Assembly: GCA_046723735.1 (NCBI GenBank)
Contig: JBKOVB010000057.1
Span: 1 to 27,793, forward strand
DNA: 27,793 nt
Direction of reading: 5' to 3'
From: RYN-111 sp046723735
Lineage (GTDB): Bacteria > Actinomycetota > Actinomycetes > Mycobacteriales > SCTD01
Of this stretch, positions 1 through 11,508 are shown one piece after another; within the stretch, counting starts at the first letter, position 1; each line of letters begins with the position of its first letter. The notes beneath the pieces were generated by a model. It did not search any database. It was not told where the DNA came from and worked only from the letters and a program-made list of their open reading frames with translations. The translations under genes were made by a program, and so were the position numbers.

Positions 1-17
1 CCCGGGCGACGCTCGGG

Positions 18-2125
18 ATGTCCGGCGAAAACGACAGCTCCCCGCTGCGGCCGGTGCTGCGCGAGCACGGGCTGTCGTTCTACCCGATGGTGGCTCTGGG
101 GCTGCTGGCGATCGCCGACACCTTCCAGGCCGAGGCCTTCACCATCCTGACACCCGAGGTGAGCCGGGCGCTGGGGCTGTCGCTCGGGGCCATCGCCGCC
201 GCGCGCACCCTCGCGTTCCTCGCGATCATCCTGGCGCCGCTGCCCATGGCGGCGCTCGGCCAGCGGCGCGGCACGCGGGCCCTGATCTGCGTGGTCACCG
301 GGATCGCCTGGTCGGTCGTCACGCTGTTCACCGGCTTCGTCACCAGCCTGCTGGGCCTCGTCGCGGTGCTGGTGCTCGACGGCGTCTCGACCGGCTCCGT
401 CACGGCGCTGCACGCCCCGCTGCTGGTCGACTCGTACCCGCCGCAGGGCCGGGTGCGGATCCTTTCGGGCTACACCGCGCTCAAGACCTCCGCGCAGATC
501 GCCTCCCCTCTGCTGGTCAGCCTGCTCGCCGGCCCCCTCGACCTCTCCTGGCGCGGAGCTTTCCTCGCCTTGGGGCTCACGAGCATCGGCATCTCCCTCG
601 TCTCCCTGCGGCTGAAGGACCCTGGCCCCGGGCGCTTCGACACCGAGGCGCTGCGGGCCGAGGAGCACGAGCGGCTCGGAGCGTCGGACGTGCCGGCGGG
701 CGGCACCCAGGACGTGGACCTCGGCTTCTTCGAGATCGTCCGTCGGGTGCTGCTCGTCCCCACTGTGCGCCGCCTCGCCTCCGGCTACTTCGCGCTGGGC
801 GTGCTCCTCGTGCCCTTCGCGACCTATCTCTCGGCCTTCCTCGAGGTGCGCTGGAACCTCGACGCGAGCGGGCGCGGCTTCTTCTTCGCCGCGCTCGCCA
901 CGACCGGCGTGGTCGCCCTGGTGGTGTTCGGGCCGCTCGCCGAGCGCCGGTTCCGCGAGGCACCCGCCTGGGCCGTGCGCTTCGCGGGTCTCGCGCTCGT
1001 GCTCGCCGTCATGATGATCGCCCTCGCTGCCCTGATGCCGGCGTTCGCCCTCATGTTCCTCTTCTTCGCTGCCGGGCAGGCGTTGCTGGCGCTGCTCGTC
1101 CCAACCCTCACGGCGGCCTTCATGTCGGTGCTCGACGCGCGGCACCGTCCCCACGCCGCCGCGGTGCTGGGCATGTTCACCGCGTCGGGCTCGATCCTCG
1201 GCGTGCTCTTCCTGTCGGGCCTCGACAAGCGGCTCGGCCTGTCGGTGGCCCTCGCCAGCCTGACGCTGCCCGGCGTCGTCGCGGGGCTCATCGTCCGCAG
1301 CGCCGCGCGGCTCGTCGACCAGGACCTGGACAGGATGATCGACGAGATCCTGGAGAGCGAGGACATCCGTGTCGTCAAGCAGCGCGGCGGCCACCTGCCG
1401 ATGCTGTCGTGCAAGGGCGTGAACTTCTCCTACGGCCAGCTGCAGGTGCTCTTCGACGTCGACTTCACCGTCGACGACGGCGAGATGGTCGCGCTGCTCG
1501 GCACCAACGGTGCCGGCAAGTCCACCCTGCTCAAGGTGGTGTCCGGCATCGGCCTGCCCAGCAAGGGCACCGTGCGTTTCCGCGGCGAGGACATCACCTA
1601 TCTGGACGCAGAGCGGCGCGTGCCGCTGGGCATCACGCAGATCCCCGGCGGGCGTGCGGTCTTCGGGACGATGGACGTCGTCGAGAACCTGCGGGCCTAC
1701 GGCTACAGCCTGCGACGGGACCGTCGGCGCGTGGAGGAGTCGATCGAGCTCTGCCTCGAGGCCTTCCCGCGGCTGCGCGAGCGGCGCACCTCGCTGGCGG
1801 CCACGCTGTCGGGCGGCGAGCAGCAGATGCTCGGGCTGTCCAAGGCCCTGATCCTGCAGCCGCGACTGCTGCTGATCGACGAGCTGTCTCTCGGGCTGGC
1901 CCCGATCGTCGTCGGGCAGCTGCTCGACATGGTGCGGCGCATCAACGAGGGCGGCACGGCAGTGGTCCTCGTGGAGCAGAGCGTGAACATCGCGCTGTCC
2001 CTCGTCGACCACGCGTACTTCATGGAGAAGGGCGAGATGCGCTTCGACGGGCCCGCGCAGCAGCTGCTCGCGCGCGACGACCTGCTCAGGGCGGTCTTCC
2101 TCGAGGGCGCCTCGAAGGCGGAGCG

Positions 2126-2129
<4 letters not shown>
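18..2129 (+). CDS. MFS permease fused to LivF-type ABC ATPase
   Basis: The 703-residue protein joins two transporter classes. Residues about 15-430 form twelve hydrophobic segments with MFS-like layout, including a polar central loop near residues 200-235. After a charged linker (about 430-463) comes a complete ABC ATPase: Walker A GTNGAGKST at 495-503, signature LSGGEQQ at 597-603, Walker B LLLIDE ending at 622, then a SLGLAP D-loop region and a VEQ motif, all typical of LivF of branched-chain amino acid importers. From family knowledge, LivF pairs with LivG on LivH/LivM permeases, and the next gene encodes exactly these. I infer that this ATPase powers that importer while tethered to an MFS unit of unknown substrate. 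The ATG at 18 is used. The frame is open to the left edge, so a longer N-terminus cannot be excluded. The stop overlaps the next GTG in GTGA. Confidence 0.9.
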
Positions 2130-5142
<3,013 letters not shown>

Positions 5143-5146
<4 letters not shown>

Positions 5147-5523
5147 CCGACGTCGCCGCCGAGCCGTACCTCGACCTCGTGGAGCAGGACGACGGCCGCT
5201 CGTTGCGATCCCCCTTCGCCCGGCCGTGGGCCGCGCTGCGTGCCGTGCCCCGCCTGCTCACCTGGGTGGGGGTGGCCGTGAGCGCGGTCGGCCTGGTGCT
5301 GATCGCCGTGGCCTGGGGTCGCACGGCCGCGCTGACCAACGTTGGGCTGCAGACGCCGTACGTCGTGTCGGCGGGGTTCACAGGTCTGGGCCTCGTCGTG
5401 GTGGGGCTGGCCCTGGTCAGCATCGACGCCAAGCGCGCGGACGCCGCCGAGCGCACCCGGCAGCTGGGGGAGCTGCGGGACGTGCTCGCCGAGCTGCGCC
5501 AGGTCCTGGGGGAGCAGTCGTGA
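5143..5523 (+). CDS. Small two-TM membrane protein with C-terminal coiled coil (transporter-associated, copy 1)
   Basis: The 126-residue protein matches no family I recognise. A roughly 35-residue polar N-terminus is followed by two hydrophobic helices (about 37-58 and 68-90). A charged, heptad-like C-terminal helix (about 93-122, rich in Ala, Glu, Arg and Leu) looks like a coiled coil. Its second TM region and following helix resemble the next protein: LQTPYVVSAGF here and LQVPALVSGGL there, each followed by a Gly/Leu/Val-rich helix and an AAER-containing segment. The two genes therefore look like tandem paralogs. The GTG at 5143 overlaps the stop of the transporter fusion (GTGA) and is preceded by GGAGAGGAG. 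The position suggests an accessory subunit of the importer, perhaps an assembly or regulatory partner; this is inference only. Confidence 0.82.
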
Positions 5524-5828
5524 AGCGCCCCGACTGGACCCGGGACCCGGCCGCGCCGAGCTTCGCGCTGTTCGCCGGGCTCGTCGCCGGTGGGTTCGTC
5601 GCCATCGCGCTCGGCTGGCGGGTGGCGGCCCGCACGCTGCTCGTGCCGCTGCAGGTGCCCGCGCTCGTCAGCGGCGGGCTCGGCGGGTTGGCGCTGGTGG
5701 CCCTGGGGGCCGGGCTCGCGACGGTGCAGGCGGGACGTCGGCTGGCCGCGGCCGAGCGGGCGGAGACCGAGGACCTGCTCGACGAGGCGAGCGCGCTGCT
5801 CGACGCCGTGACAGGACGCCGGCCGTGA
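5520..5828 (+). CDS. Small two-TM membrane protein with C-terminal coiled coil (transporter-associated, copy 2)
   Basis: The 102-residue protein has two hydrophobic helices (about 14-36 and 42-66) and an acidic/leucine helix at the end (about 67-98). This is the same architecture as the preceding gene but with a shorter N-terminus. The similar LQxPxxVSxG segment before the second helix and the AAER segment after it support a tandem duplication. The GTG start at 5520 overlaps the previous TGA by four bases and the downstream stop overlaps the next GTG in the same way, so translation is probably coupled through the whole operon. I recognise no catalytic motif or named domain. A heterodimer with its paralog, with helices pairing in the cytoplasm near the ATPases, is plausible but untested. 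Confidence 0.82.
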   Translation: MKRPDWTRDPAAPSFALFAGLVAGGFVAIALGWRVAARTLLVPLQVPALVSGGLGGLALVALGAGLATVQAGRRLAAAERAETEDLLDEASALLDAVTGRRP

Positions 5829-6799
5829 GGGCGACGCGGCTCGTGACCGCTGCGCTCGTCGGCGGGAGCGCGGCCTTCGCGTTCCTCCCGCTCGCGCACG
5901 CCGCCACCTCGACGCTGGTGCTCACGCCGAGCACCGAGGCGTGGTACCAGCCGAACCCCACGTGCGGCAGCCCGGCCGGGTGCGTCGAGCCAGGCGCGCT
6001 GCCCGCGCAGCCACCGGTGCAGCCACCCGCGCAGGCCCCGCTCTCGCCGTACCCGGCGGGGACGCTGCACGTCGCGCTCGACGCCGGCCAGGAGACGGCG
6101 CGGACCTACCTCTCCTTCGCGCTGCCGCTGGTGGACGGCGCCCTGCAGCAGGCGAGCCTCGACGTACCTCTCGACACGACGCAGGCGGACGGCAGCATCA
6201 CACCCGAGAGCTCGCACGTGCTCGTCTGCGCCTTCCAGGGCGCGCTGCAGCCTGCCGAGGGGGCCGTCACCGCGCCACCCACGGCGTCCTGCGCCGCGAG
6301 CGCCAAGGCCGCCTACGTCGCGACGCCGACGCCGCACCTGCACGCCGACCTCGCCGGCCTCCGCGAGCCGCTGGCACAGGGCGCCGGTCTGGTCCTGCTG
6401 CCCGACGCGGCCTCAGCCGCGCAGACCGACGTCTGGCACGTCGTGCTCTCGTCGCACAGCCGCACCGACAGCGCCAAGACCCCGCCGGCCACGCTGCGCG
6501 TGGTGCTCACCTCCGGCGGCCGGGTCGAGGAGAGCGCGCCCCCGATCGCCCTGCCGACCGACACGGGTACGGCGACTCCGCCCCCGCTCGGGTCGGTGAG
6601 CGCTCCGGGCCCGGGCCTGGGGTCCGTCACGGCACCGCCCGTCGCCGAGCCGAGGCCCGCCGCCCCGCTGACCGCCCTGCCGCAGGCCCGCACCATCACG
6701 GTCGGCTACGCCTACCCGGTGGTCTGGCTGCTGCCGCTCGCCCTCCTCGTGCTGGTGCCAGCGGTCGCGCGGGCGCTGACCCGCGACCTGACGCCCTAG
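5825..6799 (+). CDS. Secreted, C-terminally membrane-anchored surface protein
   Basis: The 324-residue product starts with a basic n-region and hydrophobic core (about 1-26) ending in AHA-A, a likely signal peptidase I site. The ectodomain (about 28-295) contains a beta-rich part with TYLSFALP and LDVPLDT, reminiscent of DNRLRE/carbohydrate-binding-type beta-sandwich modules, with several Cys residues. A Pro/Ala/Thr-rich low-complexity stalk follows (about 235-290). One TM helix (about 296-315) and a short Arg-containing tail (RALTRD) anchor it with the ectodomain outside. It is the last gene of the transporter operon, and its GTG at 5825 overlaps the previous stop. It is not a LivK-type binding protein by sequence, but it is the only exported protein in the operon and might present or sense ligand. 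The function is unknown. Confidence 0.83.
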   Translation: MRATRLVTAALVGGSAAFAFLPLAHAATSTLVLTPSTEAWYQPNPTCGSPAGCVEPGALPAQPPVQPPAQAPLSPYPAGTLHVALDAGQETARTYLSFALPLVDGALQQASLDVPLDTTQADGSITPESSHVLVCAFQGALQPAEGAVTAPPTASCAASAKAAYVATPTPHLHADLAGLREPLAQGAGLVLLPDAASAAQTDVWHVVLSSHSRTDSAKTPPATLRVVLTSGGRVEESAPPIALPTDTGTATPPPLGSVSAPGPGLGSVTAPPVAEPRPAAPLTALPQARTITVGYAYPVVWLLPLALLVLVPAVARALTRDLTP

Positions 6800-8262
6800 C
6801 GCGGCTCCGCCCGCAGCGGGCGTCCGGGGAAGGCGCCCGGCACGAGCGCTCCGTCGCGGATCACGGGCGTGCCTGCCACGAGCAGGTGCCGGACGCCCTC
6901 CGACGGCGACGCGCCCTGCAGGTAGGTCGCGGTGTCCGTGACGCGACCCGGGTCGAGCACCACGACGTCGGCATCGGCGCCCACGCCGAGGTGACCCTTG
7001 CCACGGGCGGCGGGCGCGAAGTCCAGCAACCGGGCCGGGAGGTAGGAGCAGCGGCGGAACGCCTCGAGCCAGCTCCAGCGACCGGTCTCGCGCACCATCA
7101 TGCGCAGCGCCCGGGCGTACGTCCCCGACGTGCGGGGGTGCGTCACCCCGTCGCTCGGCAGCGGCCACGAACGCGACTCGGCGGGGCCGTCGGGGAACAG
7201 GACCGGCATCGCGTCGCTGGCCACGACGGCGTCCGGGAACGCCAACGCCCGCTCGAGCAGCGCCACGTCACGCGCGTCTCGCTCGTCCAGGAACTCCACC
7301 ACGCACAGCGTCCCGGGCGCTCGTTCGCGCACCTCCCGCAGCCGGGCCTCGTCGGCGACCCGTTCGCCGCTGGGCAGCAGCACGATCGACGACGGCACCA
7401 GCCCCCAGGCCGCCAGCCGGTCCGGGGCGAGGAAGAACGCGCCCACGGCAGTGCTCCCCGCGCCGTACGGGTAGGCCTCGACCGACACCCGTGCACCCTC
7501 GGCCTGGGCGCGGGCCAGAGTGGCGAGCACCCGGTCCACGTGGCGGCGCGACGTGGAGTTCACGTGGCAGTGGTGCATGTGAGCGCCCGTCTCGGCCGCG
7601 ACGAGGGCGACCTCGCTCGAGCCGTCGACGGGCGTCGTGGGGTCCGACTCGACGATCTCGCGCACGTGCGTGTACGTCGGGACGCCGGCCTCTACGGCCA
7701 GGCGCGCCACCTCGACGTACTCGACCGGGTCCGTGCGGGGCGCGTAGCCCATGAGCACGCCGATGCCGAGCGCCCCCTGCTCGAGCTCGTCACGGAGCAG
7801 CCCCAACCAGGTGTCGCGCTCGGCGCGCGTGGACGTGCGCTGCCACTCCGGCATCCCCAGCAGCGGGGTGCAGCCGGCGAAGTCGGCCACCGGTTCGACG
7901 CCGGCGAGCACCGTGCCGCGGGCCTGCGCCCAGCTCGCGGAGAAGCCGTAGTGCAGGGGCCGCCCCTCCTCGGCCGCGCGCCGGTAGGCCTGGGCCACCG
8001 GCATGAGGCCGGCCTCGAGGTCGAGCGCGGTGGTCACGCCGTCGAACGCCTGCAGCCGCTGGCCCGCGACGGAGTGCACATGGCTGTGGAGGTCGACGAA
8101 CCCCGGCCCGACGACGAGCCCGGTGACGTCCCAGGTCTCGTCACCGACGAGGTCGGGTCCGAGCGCTCTCACCGTGCCGTCCTCGAGGAGGACGTCGGTC
8201 ACCGCGTCGTGCCCGGTCGCCGGGTCGATCACGCGGCCGCCCCGCAGCACGAGCGAGCTCAC
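6796..8262 (-). CDS. N-acyl-D-amino-acid deacylase-like amidohydrolase
   Basis: The 488-residue protein belongs to the amidohydrolase superfamily, D-aminoacylase branch. It has an N-terminal beta-sandwich strand (LRGGRVIDPATG), the HxH metal pair in DLHSH (His59, His61), metal-binding His199 (YTHVRE), His233 within HCHVNST, YPYGAGST near 264-271, and catalytic Asp350 in SDAMP. HPRTSGTYARAL and GADADVVVLDP near the C-terminus are typical of the family. Where D-aminoacylases carry a Cys ligand after GVTT, this protein has Glu83 (DLEAG), suggesting a different bridging ligand and substrate group. The GTG start at 8262 gives a GTGA overlap with the preceding peptidase; the frame upstream of it is a shadow. 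The likely reaction is hydrolysis of N-acyl- or carbamoyl-like amides of amino acids in the cytoplasm. The exact substrate cannot be read from the sequence. Confidence 0.88.
   Translation of the reverse strand: MSSLVLRGGRVIDPATGHDAVTDVLLEDGTVRALGPDLVGDETWDVTGLVVGPGFVDLHSHVHSVAGQRLQAFDGVTTALDLEAGLMPVAQAYRRAAEEGRPLHYGFSASWAQARGTVLAGVEPVADFAGCTPLLGMPEWQRTSTRAERDTWLGLLRDELEQGALGIGVLMGYAPRTDPVEYVEVARLAVEAGVPTYTHVREIVESDPTTPVDGSSEVALVAAETGAHMHHCHVNSTSRRHVDRVLATLARAQAEGARVSVEAYPYGAGSTAVGAFFLAPDRLAAWGLVPSSIVLLPSGERVADEARLREVRERAPGTLCVVEFLDERDARDVALLERALAFPDAVVASDAMPVLFPDGPAESRSWPLPSDGVTHPRTSGTYARALRMMVRETGRWSWLEAFRRCSYLPARLLDFAPAARGKGHLGVGADADVVVLDPGRVTDTATYLQGASPSEGVRHLLVAGTPVIRDGALVPGAFPGRPLRAEPR
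6808..6822 (+). terminator. Possible hairpin terminator after the transporter operon
   Basis: A perfect 6-bp stem (CGCCCG / CGGGCG) with a CAG loop starts 9 nt after the stop of the last transporter gene. It lies inside the 3' end of the convergent amidohydrolase gene and has no T-tract. GC-rich stems of this size occur often by chance here, so this is weak support. Confidence 0.25.
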
Positions 8263-9365
8263 ACGCGCGCTCCCCTGAGGACGTGGTCCACCAGCCCGGC
8301 CAGCAGCCGCGCCCGTGGCTCCATCGCCGACAGCAGCACGTGCTCGCCCTCGGCGTGCGCGCCGTCGCCCACCGCCCCGAGCCCGTCGAGGGTCGGCACG
8401 CCGGCGCCGGCCGTCAGGTTGCCGTCGGAGCCGCCGCCGACCGCCACGCCGCACAGCGCGGCCAGGTCCAGCGACCGCGCCACCTGCTGCGCGGCGGCGA
8501 ACAGCTGCTCCGACGCGGCGGGTTCCAGCGGCGCCCTGTTGAGGCCGCCGCGGACCTCCACCTCCGCCCCTGGCACAGCGGCCTCGACCTGGGCGACGAG
8601 GGCGCGCAGCCCCGCGTCCACCCTGTCGAGCTCCGCGAGCCCCCAGGCGCGGGCATCGACCGCGACCCGGGCGGTGGCCGGCACGGTGTTGGTCGTGGTG
8701 CCCGCCGTGGCTGCGGTCGGCACGACCGTGGTGCCCTGCGCCGGGTCGTCCAGCGCGGCGGCAGCCAGCACCGCGTGCGCGAGCGCGACACCGGCGTTGA
8801 CGCCCTTCTCCGGGTCCAGACCGGCGTGGGCGGCGCGGCCGGTGACGACGAGGTCGTAGAGCGCGATGCCCTTGCGCGCGGTCTTGAGCGCGCCTTGCTG
8901 GGACGGCTCGCAGACGAGCACCGCCTGGCAGCCGCGCGCGGAGTCGACAACCACGTCGCGGGAGGTCGGCGACCCGAGCTCCTCGTCGACGGTGAGCAGC
9001 AGCGAGACGCCCTCGAGGGAGGGCAGTTGCGCGAGCCCGGCGAGGGCCTGGACGATGCCGGCCTTCATGTCGAAGACGCCCGGTCCCGTGGCGAGGTCAC
9101 CCGAGACCGAGAAGGGCCAGCGCGCCAGCGTGCCGAGCGGCCACACCGTGTCGAGGTGCCCGAGCACGAGGACGCGCGGCGCCCCCCAGGTCCAGCGCAG
9201 GTGCGTGCGGCCGCCGGAGCACAGCTGTTCGGGATCGCCGCCCAGGTGCCGCCGTACCAGCTCGGTCGCCAGCTCGCCGCAGCGCCGGGTGGCGTCGTCG
9301 TCCGTCGACGGCGACTCGCAGGAGACAAGCTCGCCGAGGGCCTCGGTGGTCCAGCCGGCAGTCAC
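8259..9365 (-). CDS. M20-family metallopeptidase (glutamate carboxypeptidase-like)
   Basis: The 368-residue protein has the full set of M20 di-zinc residues: His70 and Asp72 in GHLDTVWP, bridging Asp99 in FDMKAG, catalytic Glu128 with Glu129 in DEE, Glu153 in CEPS, and a late His in DGAHAEGEH. The dimerisation (lid) domain lies about 165-275 (TGRAAHAG). The HLDTVWP and GxxDMKAG wording is closest to carboxypeptidase G2-type enzymes, which release C-terminal Glu from N-acylated compounds. There is no signal peptide, so it is cytoplasmic. The GTG at 9365 was chosen because GGAGG lies 6 nt upstream and homology to the family begins just after it. The gene sits 22 nt after the PucR regulator and overlaps the deacylase gene, giving an operon for hydrolysis of peptide-like or N-acyl amino acids. 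Confidence 0.9.
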   Translation of the reverse strand: MTAGWTTEALGELVSCESPSTDDDATRRCGELATELVRRHLGGDPEQLCSGGRTHLRWTWGAPRVLVLGHLDTVWPLGTLARWPFSVSGDLATGPGVFDMKAGIVQALAGLAQLPSLEGVSLLLTVDEELGSPTSRDVVVDSARGCQAVLVCEPSQQGALKTARKGIALYDLVVTGRAAHAGLDPEKGVNAGVALAHAVLAAAALDDPAQGTTVVPTAATAGTTTNTVPATARVAVDARAWGLAELDRVDAGLRALVAQVEAAVPGAEVEVRGGLNRAPLEPAASEQLFAAAQQVARSLDLAALCGVAVGGGSDGNLTAGAGVPTLDGLGAVGDGAHAEGEHVLLSAMEPRARLLAGLVDHVLRGARV

Positions 9366-9387
9366 GGGGGTCCTCCAGGTCGTGCGG

Positions 9388-10893
9388 TCACGGTCGGGTG
9401 CGCAGCTGGAGCCAGGCCACGAGCCGGACGTCCGGGTCCTCGAGGTCCAGGCCGAACAGCTCACGCACGCGACGCAGGCGGTATCGGAACGTGTTGGCGT
9501 GCACGTTGACCGCCTCCGCGGCCGCGGGCACGTCGGCGTTGGCCGCGAGGTAGGCCCGCACCGTCTCGGCGTACGGCGTGGCGTACTCGGCGTCGTGGTC
9601 GAGCAGCGCGCACAGCTCCGGGAGCCACAGGTGCGGCTGCGAGGCGAGGTGCTGCCGCAGGTCCAGGAGCACGACCTGCGGGAGCAGCTGCTCGACCGCC
9701 GCGACCTCCCCGGGCCGGACCAGGCGGAGGACGGCGTCCGCGTCGGCACGCGAGCGCAGCAGCTCACCCACACCTGCGACGGTGGCGCCCACCGCCCCCG
9801 CGAGCACCACCTTGCGGGCCGTGCGCGAGCGGTCCACGACCGACGACGCGAGCTGGAGCAGCCGCGGTCGTGCCGCCGTGCCGGGCACCACGGCGTAGAG
9901 GACCCTGGACTGCACCACGACGCCCGCGTGCGGGGACAGCGCGGCGCACTGCACCTGGAGCAGGTCAGCCACCGCCTCGGCCTCGATCTCCTCCGCCTCA
10001 GGAGCCTCCTGGAGCCCGAACGCGAGCACGGTCACGGGGGCGGTGGCGTCCACGCCGAGCCGCGTGGCCACGAGGTCGGGGGACGAGCGGCCGTCGAGCA
10101 GGCCGCGCAGGAGCTCGCCGCGGGCGCGCCGTTCCACCTCGTTGCCCGCGCGCAGGCGGAGCAGGTGCAGGGCCGCGAGCCGGGACGCGTCGAGCAGCGC
10201 CTGCTCCGCCTCGCGGCCCAGCGGGCTGCTCTCCACGACCCAGATGGAACCCAGCAGCTCGGCGCCCGACCGCACCGCCACCGCCATGCGGGGCATGAGC
10301 CCGTCGCCCATCGGGCAGCGTATGACGCCCGGTGAGCGCTGCAGGGTGCGGTAGAGGTCGTCGTTCGGCGGCAGGTCCGGGACCTGCCGGCCGAGGATGC
10401 CGCGCTGCCGCGCCTCGTCGATGGGCTGGTCCGGCAACGACGAGTAAGCGAGGACCCGGCGCCGGGCGTCCTCGATCGCCACCGCACCGCCGACGTGCGC
10501 CGCGATCGCGTTCGCGAGGGAGAACAGGTCGCTGCTGCGGCTCCCCGTGCTGACCGCCGTCGTGAGCAGGTGCAGCAGGTGGTTCCACGGCACGCCGTCC
10601 CCAGCCACCAGGACGGGCACGTCCAGAGCGGCGAGGGCGGCCCGCTCGTCGTCCCGCGGCTTGACGACCACGCCGGCCGCGCGCGGCGCATCGCCGAGCG
10701 CCTGGACGTCGGTGCAGACGAGGAGCGCTCCGGGCAGGTCGGGCAGCGGGTCGCCGGGACCGACGAGGACGACCTCCTCGACCTCGTGGTCGAGGCCGGC
10801 GTCGCCCGCCACGACCTCGACCGCGGGGGCGAGGACGTCGAGGAGGGCGCGCAGTGTCGGCACGGGCCCAGTGTGCACGGGGCCGCCCACCAT
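9388..10893 (-). CDS. PucR-family transcriptional regulator
   Basis: This is a DNA-binding regulator with PucR architecture. An N-terminal PucR ligand domain begins at VPTLRALL and contains VVAGDAGLDHEV. A central GAF/GGDEF-like region follows. The C-terminal PucR helix-turn-helix carries VPAAAEAVNVHANTFRYRLRRV in pieces typical of the family, ending LQLRTRP. Known PucR proteins control purine, amino acid or other nitrogen-compound catabolism. It is the first gene of an operon with the M20 peptidase and amidohydrolase, so it probably controls them and itself in response to their substrate. The start is uncertain. ATG 10893 is used; GTG 10890 has AAGG at better spacing, GTG 10863 directly precedes the conserved domain, and GTG 10962 would add residues with poor codon bias. 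Confidence 0.88.
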   Translation of the reverse strand: MVGGPVHTGPVPTLRALLDVLAPAVEVVAGDAGLDHEVEEVVLVGPGDPLPDLPGALLVCTDVQALGDAPRAAGVVVKPRDDERAALAALDVPVLVAGDGVPWNHLLHLLTTAVSTGSRSSDLFSLANAIAAHVGGAVAIEDARRRVLAYSSLPDQPIDEARQRGILGRQVPDLPPNDDLYRTLQRSPGVIRCPMGDGLMPRMAVAVRSGAELLGSIWVVESSPLGREAEQALLDASRLAALHLLRLRAGNEVERRARGELLRGLLDGRSSPDLVATRLGVDATAPVTVLAFGLQEAPEAEEIEAEAVADLLQVQCAALSPHAGVVVQSRVLYAVVPGTAARPRLLQLASSVVDRSRTARKVVLAGAVGATVAGVGELLRSRADADAVLRLVRPGEVAAVEQLLPQVVLLDLRQHLASQPHLWLPELCALLDHDAEYATPYAETVRAYLAANADVPAAAEAVNVHANTFRYRLRRVRELFGLDLEDPDVRLVAWLQLRTRP

Positions 10894-11034
10894 GACCTTG
10901 TCGGGTAGGACGACGCCCGGCCCGAACCATGGTGCGGAAGCACAATCGGGCCACGTGCCCACGATGCCTGAGACGCCCCTAGGCGGACGCTGGGATCTGT
11001 CCTAGTTTTCGATCCACGTCGAGCGGAGGTCACC
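10894..11034. promoter_or_regulatory. Divergent intergenic region between PucR operon and SnoaL-like gene
   Basis: This 141-base region must hold promoters for both directions. Visible elements are an 8-base palindrome ACCATGGT at 10926-10933, a CCTAGG palindrome near 10978, and a possible rightward -10 element TAGTTT at 11003-11008, with no clear -35. The ribosome binding site GGAGGT lies before the ATG at 11035. The palindromes are possible PucR or other operators, but short palindromes are common by chance. Confidence 0.35.
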
Positions 11035-11508
11035 ATGGGCAGGTTCGCCAAGGACGAGCTCATGGCAGCCCTGGAGCACTACACCCGCACGGTGGACAGG
11101 TGCTCGCAGACGGGGGACTGGGCCCCGTTCGCGGACCTGTTCACCGAGGACGTGACCTACGTCGAGCACGCGTACGGCGTGATGCACGGTCGCGAGCAGG
11201 TCCGGCGCTGGATCGTCGACGTGATGGCGCCCTTCCCGCACATGCGGTTCACGCACTCCTGGGTCGCGGTCGACGAGGACGCCGGGGCTCTCGTCATGGA
11301 GATCATGAACATCCTCGACCACCCCACCGATCCGGACGCGGAGTTCGGCTTCCCCAACGTGTCGCGGCTGGTCTACGCCGGCGACAACCAGTGGTCGTCG
11401 GAGGAGGACGTCTACAACCCCGTGCGCGACGCCCCCGCCGCGGTCGGCGCGTGGCTGCAGGCAGGGGGGACACCGCAGGGCCCCTTCCTGCCCATGCAGC
11501 ACGGCTAG
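11035..11508 (+). CDS. SnoaL-like / NTF2-fold protein
   Basis: The 157-residue cytoplasmic protein has the cone-shaped alpha+beta barrel layout of SnoaL/NTF2-like proteins. An N-terminal helix (LMAALEHYTRTVDRC) is followed by WAPFADLFTEDVTYVEHAYG and HGREQVRRWI, then beta strands (MRFTHSWVAVDED, ALVMEIMN, VSRLVYAGDNQW) that form the pocket. From family knowledge, such proteins are small isomerases, cyclases, dehydratases or non-enzymatic ligand binders. Asp and His residues line the expected pocket, but a specific reaction cannot be assigned. GGAGGT seven bases before the ATG supports the start. It is divergent from the PucR operon and shares a CTAG stop overlap with the convergent AlaX gene. 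It could be part of the PucR regulon, but nothing in the sequence proves this. Confidence 0.85.
   Translation: MGRFAKDELMAALEHYTRTVDRCSQTGDWAPFADLFTEDVTYVEHAYGVMHGREQVRRWIVDVMAPFPHMRFTHSWVAVDEDAGALVMEIMNILDHPTDPDAEFGFPNVSRLVYAGDNQWSSEEDVYNPVRDAPAAVGAWLQAGGTPQGPFLPMQHG

Noticed and set aside
1409..2125. Open frame continuous with and upstream of the LivHMG fusion
   Set aside because: It lies antiphase to the intact LivF ATPase motifs and gives an Arg/Ala-rich shadow sequence; the GTG at 2126 fits the real start.
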